The translations under genes and the position numbers were made by a program. DNA of 64,000 bases, taken from CAYNWT01 sp964485095. Lineage in GTDB: Bacteria; Planctomycetota; Planctomycetia; Planctomycetales; Planctomycetaceae. The notes under the pieces were generated by a model, which saw only the letters and a program-made list of their open reading frames with translations, ran no database searches and was not told the origin of the DNA. The stretch covers positions 1-64,000 of the forward strand of contig CAZAIB010000004.1 of NCBI GenBank assembly GCA_964485095.1, read 5' to 3'. Position 1 is the first letter of the stretch, and each line of letters begins with the position of its first letter. Positions 59,628 to 64,000 of the stretch are shown here, piece by piece.

Positions 59628-60071
59628 TCACCGATCCGTCACGTCATCAACGGGACTGGCTGGCGGATACCGATGAGTCGCAATCAGCGCATCACGTTCC
59701 ATAATGCGCTCGGGCGTATTGAACTTGAGAATTCGAACAGTGGTTTCACCAACAGGGGTCCTGGGAGAGATGATCGCGTCTTTCAATTCGAAGTGATCGT
59801 GCCAGGAGTCCACTCGCGGGTTGTAGAACCGAGTAAATTCGCCCGAACTTGGAGCGATCGAACCGATGTCCGAACCCTTGGACCGGTTGCAGAAAGTGCA
59901 GGCGAAACTGAGGTTCTCCTCAGTTGTTTCTCCGCCGTGCTTTTCAGCAATCACATGATCTACCTGACAACCCAGAAATGTGTCTTCTTCAGCGATCAGG
60001 CAATACTCGCACCAGTGGTGGGCTCGCAATGCAACCAGCCGTCGCAGGTCACTAGCGATGTAGCTGGTCAT
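59628..60071 (-). CDS. HNH endonuclease family protein
   Basis: The 147-residue product has the HNH motif: WCEYCLIAEEDTFLGCQVDH (first Cys pair and the His of DHV), then NLSFACTFCNRSKGS (Cys pair and Asn). The paired CxxC knuckles bind structural zinc. It is probably a small nuclease or a nuclease-related protein of unknown role. Its ATG overlaps the stop of the upstream 77-codon gene by four bases. Confidence 0.85.
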   Translation of the reverse strand: MTSYIASDLRRLVALRAHHWCEYCLIAEEDTFLGCQVDHVIAEKHGGETTEENLSFACTFCNRSKGSDIGSIAPSSGEFTRFYNPRVDSWHDHFELKDAIISPRTPVGETTVRILKFNTPERIMERDALIATHRYPPASPVDDVTDR

Positions 60072-60301
60072 TGCGAACAGCGCTGCCGCGCTCGCGCCTT
60101 GGCAAGTCGCATGATGTGTTCGAGATTCAGGTAGTGATCTAGATCAGCGGCCTCTTCGGCGGAGAGCCCGTCTGTTTTCTCTTTGCGAACCAACTCGGCC
60201 ACGCGCTCTTTCGTCGCCTGGGACGACTCGAAACTCGCCACAGCATCGGGGGTCGAACCGGCCGCAATAAAATCTACGATTTCCTCATACGCTCGAATCA
60301 T
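60068..60301 (-). CDS. Small conserved-looking protein coupled to HNH gene
   Basis: This 77-residue protein is helical and charged, with MIRAYEEIVDFIAAGSTPDAV, then LSAEEAADLDHYLNLEHIMR. I do not recognise a named family; small helical proteins of this kind often sit just before HNH genes. The ATGA overlap with the HNH gene implies translational coupling. A toxin-antitoxin pairing is possible but unsupported. Confidence 0.7.
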   Translation of the reverse strand: MIRAYEEIVDFIAAGSTPDAVASFESSQATKERVAELVRKEKTDGLSAEEAADLDHYLNLEHIMRLAKARARQRCSQ

Positions 60302-60366
60302 GATTCCATTCTAACACGTGGCCTGCCTCGGAACAGAGCGAGTTCTGGATGCCGGGCTTCGGTCTT

Positions 60367-61455
60367 TTAGTTGAACAGGAAGTGGCAGATGTCACCGTCC
60401 TGCATGACGTACGCTTTTCCTTCGACACGCAGTTTCCCCGCGGCGCGGATGTCTTTCTCGGCTTTGTGTTCTTCAAGATCGTCCAGTGAGTAGACCTCGC
60501 AGCGGATGAAACCCTTTTCGAAATCGGTGTGAATCACGCCGGCCGCTTGTGGGGCTGTTGCACCGATTGGAATCGTCCAGGCACGGACTTCTTTTTCGCC
60601 AGCGGTGAAGTAGCTATGCAGGCCGAGTGTTCGATACGCAGCTCGCGCGAGTGGAGCCAGAGCTGGTTCGCTTAGGCCGACGGATTCCAGCATCTCTATT
60701 CGGTCTTCTTCGTCCAGTTCTGCAAGTTCGGCCTCTAGTTTTGCACAGACGGGAACCACCTGGGCTCCGGCTTTCTCAGCGTGGGCTCGAACCTTTTGAA
60801 CCAGGTCGCCTTCGCCCGCCATGTCGTTTTCGTCGACGTTGGCGACGTACAGAATTGGCTTGGCCGTCATCAAACCAAAGCCTTTGACGATACGCGCTTC
60901 GTCTTCGTCGAACTCCAGGGTGCGGAGCGGCTTTTCGGCTTCCACATGAGCCTGACATTTTTCGATGGTGGCGACTCTCAGAATGCCGTCCTTGTCGCCG
61001 CTGCGAGCGGTGCGTTCGGCTTTGGGTTTGGCGTTGGCCAGTGTTTCCATGTCGGCCAGCATGAGTTCCATCTCGATGACGTCGATGTCCGCCAGTGGAT
61101 CGACCTTGTCGCTGACATGGACGACGTCTTCATCTTCGAAGCAACGGACCACCTGCATGATGGCGTCGACTTCGCGGATGTGGCTGAGAAACTTATTGCC
61201 CAGGCCTTCGCCCTTGCTGGCTCCTTCCACGATCCCGGCGATATCGACCAGCTTCAAAATTGCAGGGATGACTTTTTGGGGCGGGATGTATTTCGTGATC
61301 GTGTCCAATCGCGGATCGGGCACACTGACGATGCCTTCGTTGGGCTCGATCGTGCAGAACGGATAGTTCGCGGCCTGGGCTCCGGTGGAACAAGTGAGTG
61401 CATTAAACAGGGTGCTCTTGCCAACATTCGGCAGCCCGACAATTCCAGCTTCCAT
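60367..61455 (-). CDS. ychF: Ribosome-binding ATPase YchF
   Basis: The 362-residue protein is an Obg-like P-loop ATPase: G1 GLPNVGKST (7-15), NYPFCTIEPN, the DIAG G3 motif (VDIAGIVEGASKGEGLGNKF), and a TGS domain at the C-terminus (about 278-360, FEKGFIRCEVYSLDDL). YchF proteins hydrolyse ATP and associate with the ribosome and stress responses. It ends TTCDD-less with HFLFN, the normal C-terminus. Start ATG 61455. Confidence 0.95.
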   Translation of the reverse strand: MEAGIVGLPNVGKSTLFNALTCSTGAQAANYPFCTIEPNEGIVSVPDPRLDTITKYIPPQKVIPAILKLVDIAGIVEGASKGEGLGNKFLSHIREVDAIMQVVRCFEDEDVVHVSDKVDPLADIDVIEMELMLADMETLANAKPKAERTARSGDKDGILRVATIEKCQAHVEAEKPLRTLEFDEDEARIVKGFGLMTAKPILYVANVDENDMAGEGDLVQKVRAHAEKAGAQVVPVCAKLEAELAELDEEDRIEMLESVGLSEPALAPLARAAYRTLGLHSYFTAGEKEVRAWTIPIGATAPQAAGVIHTDFEKGFIRCEVYSLDDLEEHKAEKDIRAAGKLRVEGKAYVMQDGDICHFLFN

Positions 61456-61712
61456 GATCTTCTCTTCTGATTTCTGCTGCCCCGCGTCTACCGGGGCGTC
61501 AACCGGTTCTTAACGAGGCACTGGTATAGGAAACTATCGGAGCCATTCCCAGACACATTGCGGGTTACGTGGAACCGGTTTCGCAATGTGTTTACAGGGA
61601 ACCGCGAATGGCCGCGAATTCACGCAAATTGGTCCAGTTGCCAGCGGTGCCTGAGCGGCGGTTCAAACGAGAGTTGGCCGCAGATTCCGCTTGCCGGATT
61701 CGCTGGCCGCCA

Positions 61713-61741
61713 CTTGTTGTTAGATTGGAACCAACAACAAG
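61713..61741 (+). promoter_or_regulatory. Hairpin overlapping the Shine-Dalgarno of the PHP protein gene
   Basis: CTTGTTGTT (61713-61721) pairs perfectly with AACAACAAG (61733-61741). The last AAG belongs to the Shine-Dalgarno AAGGAG (61739-61744) nine bases before the ATG at 61753. The hairpin could limit translation by hiding part of the ribosome-binding site. Confidence 0.4.
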
Positions 61742-61752
61742 GAGATCCAACG

Positions 61753-64000
61753 ATGCCCCGATCGCTCATCATTTGCTGCCTGCTTACGACTCCGCTACTG
61801 GCTCAGGACAAGGCGGTTCAAATTGGCCCCGATACGCGGAGGCTCATTCCGAAAGGCAAAGAAGTCGATGCGATCGACGGCGACTTCATCATTCGCAATC
61901 AGCACCTGACAGCCGTTGTCGCTCAGACCGTTCGCAGTCGCAACGCAAATATGACTGTCAAGAACGTCGCCGGAGCGTTGATTGATCTCACCGAGAACCG
62001 TTCTGGCAGCGACCAGCTAAGTGCGTTCTATCCGGGTCGCAGAGCGCACCAGTTCTCAAAGCATCAACTGCGTTCGCTATCTGAGGGAGAAGAGACTCTG
62101 AATGGCGTGACTGTTGGCACCGCCGATCAATCGGTTCTGGTCGGGTACCTACTGCGAAACGATGGGCGAGGTATCCGAGTTCGAACCGTATTCTGGAACA
62201 ACACGGACGAACCAAAGACCTTCAAACTGGAAGACGACATCCGGGCCGATGGCGGCAAGGAGTACATGGGCAAGAACCCCAACGGCGATGTGGATATCGT
62301 GTGGATTGAAGATCGCTTCTGGGGTCAGGCGTACGGAGTGATTAGCGACCACGGAAAGATTCGCAGCAACAACAACGCGAAGACTTCGACTCTGAAGTAC
62401 CTGGTTGATGGCAAGAGCACTAAGGAACTCAAGCCTGGTGAGAAGTTTGAACTCACACGCTGGATCTTCCCGGGCAGGAACCTGTTGGATGTTCGAGCGA
62501 ACATCGCCGAGCATCATGGGAACCCATATCCGGCAGTCCATTTCGCCTTGCAGGACGCCAACGGCCAACCGGTTCCCGATGCTGTGGTTGAGATTCGAAA
62601 CGCGGCCTCGCTTGGCTTTGCACGCAGTGACCAGCGCGGGCGAATCGAAACCAGACTCCCGCCCGGGAAGTGCACCGCGCACGTAACGGTTAATGGTGAG
62701 AAGTTGAAACCTGTTGAGCTGACACCATTCCCAGTCGGCAGCTCTGGCGGTTCGATCGTCGTAACCAACAGCCTGCGTTTGCCGGATTACAAACCTGGAA
62801 CCATCGCCGCGTCCATCATGGCCGAAGACGGTTCACCCATTCCGTGTAAGGTCGAACTGCAACCGCACGAAGGAACTCCAAAACCTGACTTCGGACCAGA
62901 GACTGCCGAGTTCGGAGTAAAGAACCTGATCTACACGCCGAACGGTACATTCGAACGCGCTGTTCCGTCCGGCAAGTACGACATCATCATTAGCCGCGGG
63001 CCCGAGTACGACGCGATCTTCACTGAGCTGGAAGTGCTCAAAGGTGGAACAGCGAAGTTAGCCGGCAAGCTGGTGCGTTCAGTCAAAACGCCGGGCTGGA
63101 TTAGCTGCGACTATCACAGCCACAGTTCTCCGTCGGGCGATAACACCGGTAGTCAACTCGGTCGCGTTTTGAATTTCGGAGCCGAACACATCGAGTTCGC
63201 CCCATGCACAGAACACAACCGAGTGAGTTCTTACGACGCGCATATCGCATCGCAAAATCTGGGCAGGTTCGTCGCTACGATCCCGGGCATGGAACTCACG
63301 GGCGGCCCGTTGCCGCTGAATCACCAAAACGTGTTCCCCATGATTCACAGGCCGTACATGCAGGATGGTGGCGGACCGCAGGTAGATAACTCGCCTGAGA
63401 AACAGATGGAACGACTCAACGCTTGGGACGACAACAGCCGCAAGCTCATCCAGCAAAACCACCCGGACATTGGCTGGCTGTTCTTCGATAAGAACGGCGA
63501 CGGTAAACCGGACGCCGGCTACGAACGATCGTTCAAGCACATGGACGTCGTCGAAATCCACGCGTTTGGTCCCACCGGGCCGCTGACCAACCTGATGGAA
63601 ATGAACCCGTACGATGTTGATGGCAAAGGCAAGCCGAACCGCAACAACGTCGTGTTCAATTGGCTTCAACTTCTGAACCAGGGCTACCGGATCATGGGCA
63701 TCACCAACACCGACGCCCACTACAACTTCCACGGCACCGGCTGGGTTCGAAACTGGATCAAGTCGTCCACCGACGAACCGGCCGACATCGACATGGAAGA
63801 AATGCTGGCCAACTCAGAAGCCGGCCGATTGGTTATGTCCAACGGTCCTTATCTTGAAGTGTCCGTCGTTCCACAGGGTGGCAGCAATGTTCAAACCGTT
63901 TCCGGCGGCAACATGACTGTGCGAAACGGAAAGCTAAACGCTCATGTTCGCGTTCAATGCGCGAACTGGTTGGATATCGACCGCGTGTTTGTTTTGGTTA
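61753..64000 (+). CDS. Secreted PHP-domain protein (partial, runs off the window)
   Basis: At least 749 residues, open to the window end. A signal peptide (RSLIICCLLTTPLLAQ) is followed by a beta-rich region (about 20-240), a carboxypeptidase-regulatory-like domain (about 250-420) and a PHP-type domain with WISCDYHSHSSPSGDNTG (metal-binding His pair), EHIEFAPCTEHNR and TNTDAHYNFHGTG. PHP proteins are metal-dependent phosphoesterases. This long, exported version with a beta region is common in planctomycetes and may act on polysaccharide- or phosphate-bearing substrates. The start is set by AAGGAG before ATG 61753. Confidence 0.85.
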   Translation, partial: MPRSLIICCLLTTPLLAQDKAVQIGPDTRRLIPKGKEVDAIDGDFIIRNQHLTAVVAQTVRSRNANMTVKNVAGALIDLTENRSGSDQLSAFYPGRRAHQFSKHQLRSLSEGEETLNGVTVGTADQSVLVGYLLRNDGRGIRVRTVFWNNTDEPKTFKLEDDIRADGGKEYMGKNPNGDVDIVWIEDRFWGQAYGVISDHGKIRSNNNAKTSTLKYLVDGKSTKELKPGEKFELTRWIFPGRNLLDVRANIAEHHGNPYPAVHFALQDANGQPVPDAVVEIRNAASLGFARSDQRGRIETRLPPGKCTAHVTVNGEKLKPVELTPFPVGSSGGSIVVTNSLRLPDYKPGTIAASIMAEDGSPIPCKVELQPHEGTPKPDFGPETAEFGVKNLIYTPNGTFERAVPSGKYDIIISRGPEYDAIFTELEVLKGGTAKLAGKLVRSVKTPGWISCDYHSHSSPSGDNTGSQLGRVLNFGAEHIEFAPCTEHNRVSSYDAHIASQNLGRFVATIPGMELTGGPLPLNHQNVFPMIHRPYMQDGGGPQVDNSPEKQMERLNAWDDNSRKLIQQNHPDIGWLFFDKNGDGKPDAGYERSFKHMDVVEIHAFGPTGPLTNLMEMNPYDVDGKGKPNRNNVVFNWLQLLNQGYRIMGITNTDAHYNFHGTGWVRNWIKSSTDEPADIDMEEMLANSEAGRLVMSNGPYLEVSVVPQGGSNVQTVSGGNMTVRNGKLNAHVRVQCANWLDIDRVFVLV

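Noticed and set aside
60068..60301. Toxin-antitoxin pair with the HNH gene
   Set aside because: Overlap and small size alone are not enough, and neither protein resembles a known toxin or antitoxin family.

Overview
The window looks like chromosomal DNA of a planctomycete (phylum Planctomycetota). The evidence is a very large secreted pentaheme protein with LamG and propeller domains, a cell-surface RTX protein with an LEPR-like N-terminal motif (PLEGRAMLSA), an ECF sigma factor with a long membrane-spanning C-terminal extension, a fused alpha/beta E1 2-oxoacid dehydrogenase, many PQQ/WD40/HEAT/squalene-cyclase-like proteins, and several dispersed palindromic repeat families. I do not assign a genus. 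No tRNA, rRNA, CRISPR array, prophage or insertion sequence was seen.

Layout. 1-10.1 kb: end of an unknown gene, an AlkD-like DNA repair gene, class I ribonucleotide reductase nrdA with a distant pair of NrdR-box-like sites, and the pentaheme protein. 10.4-20 kb: a YebC-family gene, then a minus-strand series nupC - fused E1 - E2 - small membrane protein - HEAT-repeat gene that is split by a frameshift. 20-24 kb: a 1162-residue RTX surface protein built on nine near-identical 82-residue repeats. 24-34 kb: membrane protein, acyl-CoA dehydrogenase homologue, htpG, secreted protein, bifunctional-nuclease-family protein, CPBP protease, anchored protein, FAD disulfide oxidoreductase. 34-40.6 kb: proA, rpmI-rplT-pheS, P-loop kinase, M3 peptidase. 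40.8-47.4 kb: regulatory cluster (extended ECF sigma factor, zinc-ribbon protein, PQQ propeller, FHA-GAF-AAA sigma-54 activator, small conserved-looking protein). 47.4-56.4 kb: greA, Gfo/Idh/MocA oxidoreductase, WD40 protein, cyclase-like membrane protein, ThiS/MoaD-like protein, esterase, S4 protein, DUF3754 protein. 56.6-64 kb: HMA lipoprotein, HPP protein, SulP transporter, HNH nuclease pair, ychF, and a partial PHP-domain protein.

The most notable item is at 56626-57078. A lipoprotein appears to end at a TGA in the middle of a heavy-metal-associated (HMA) domain. Reading through that TGA, and a second in-frame TGA four codons later, restores a complete HMA domain that ends at TAG just before a rho-independent terminator. 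The two TGA codons fall where the metal-binding cysteines should be, giving a U-x-x-x-U motif, and two stem-loops lie downstream at distances suitable for bacterial SECIS elements. I read this as a lipoprotein with two selenocysteines that standard annotation would truncate.

Other structures of interest: a roughly 188-bp imperfect palindrome upstream of nrdA; a dispersed element of about 131 bp with inverted ends, seen twice; a 35-bp perfect repeat placed directly behind two stop codons; a direct repeat at both ends of the ECF sigma factor gene; and a symmetric nested hairpin between the E1 and E2 genes.
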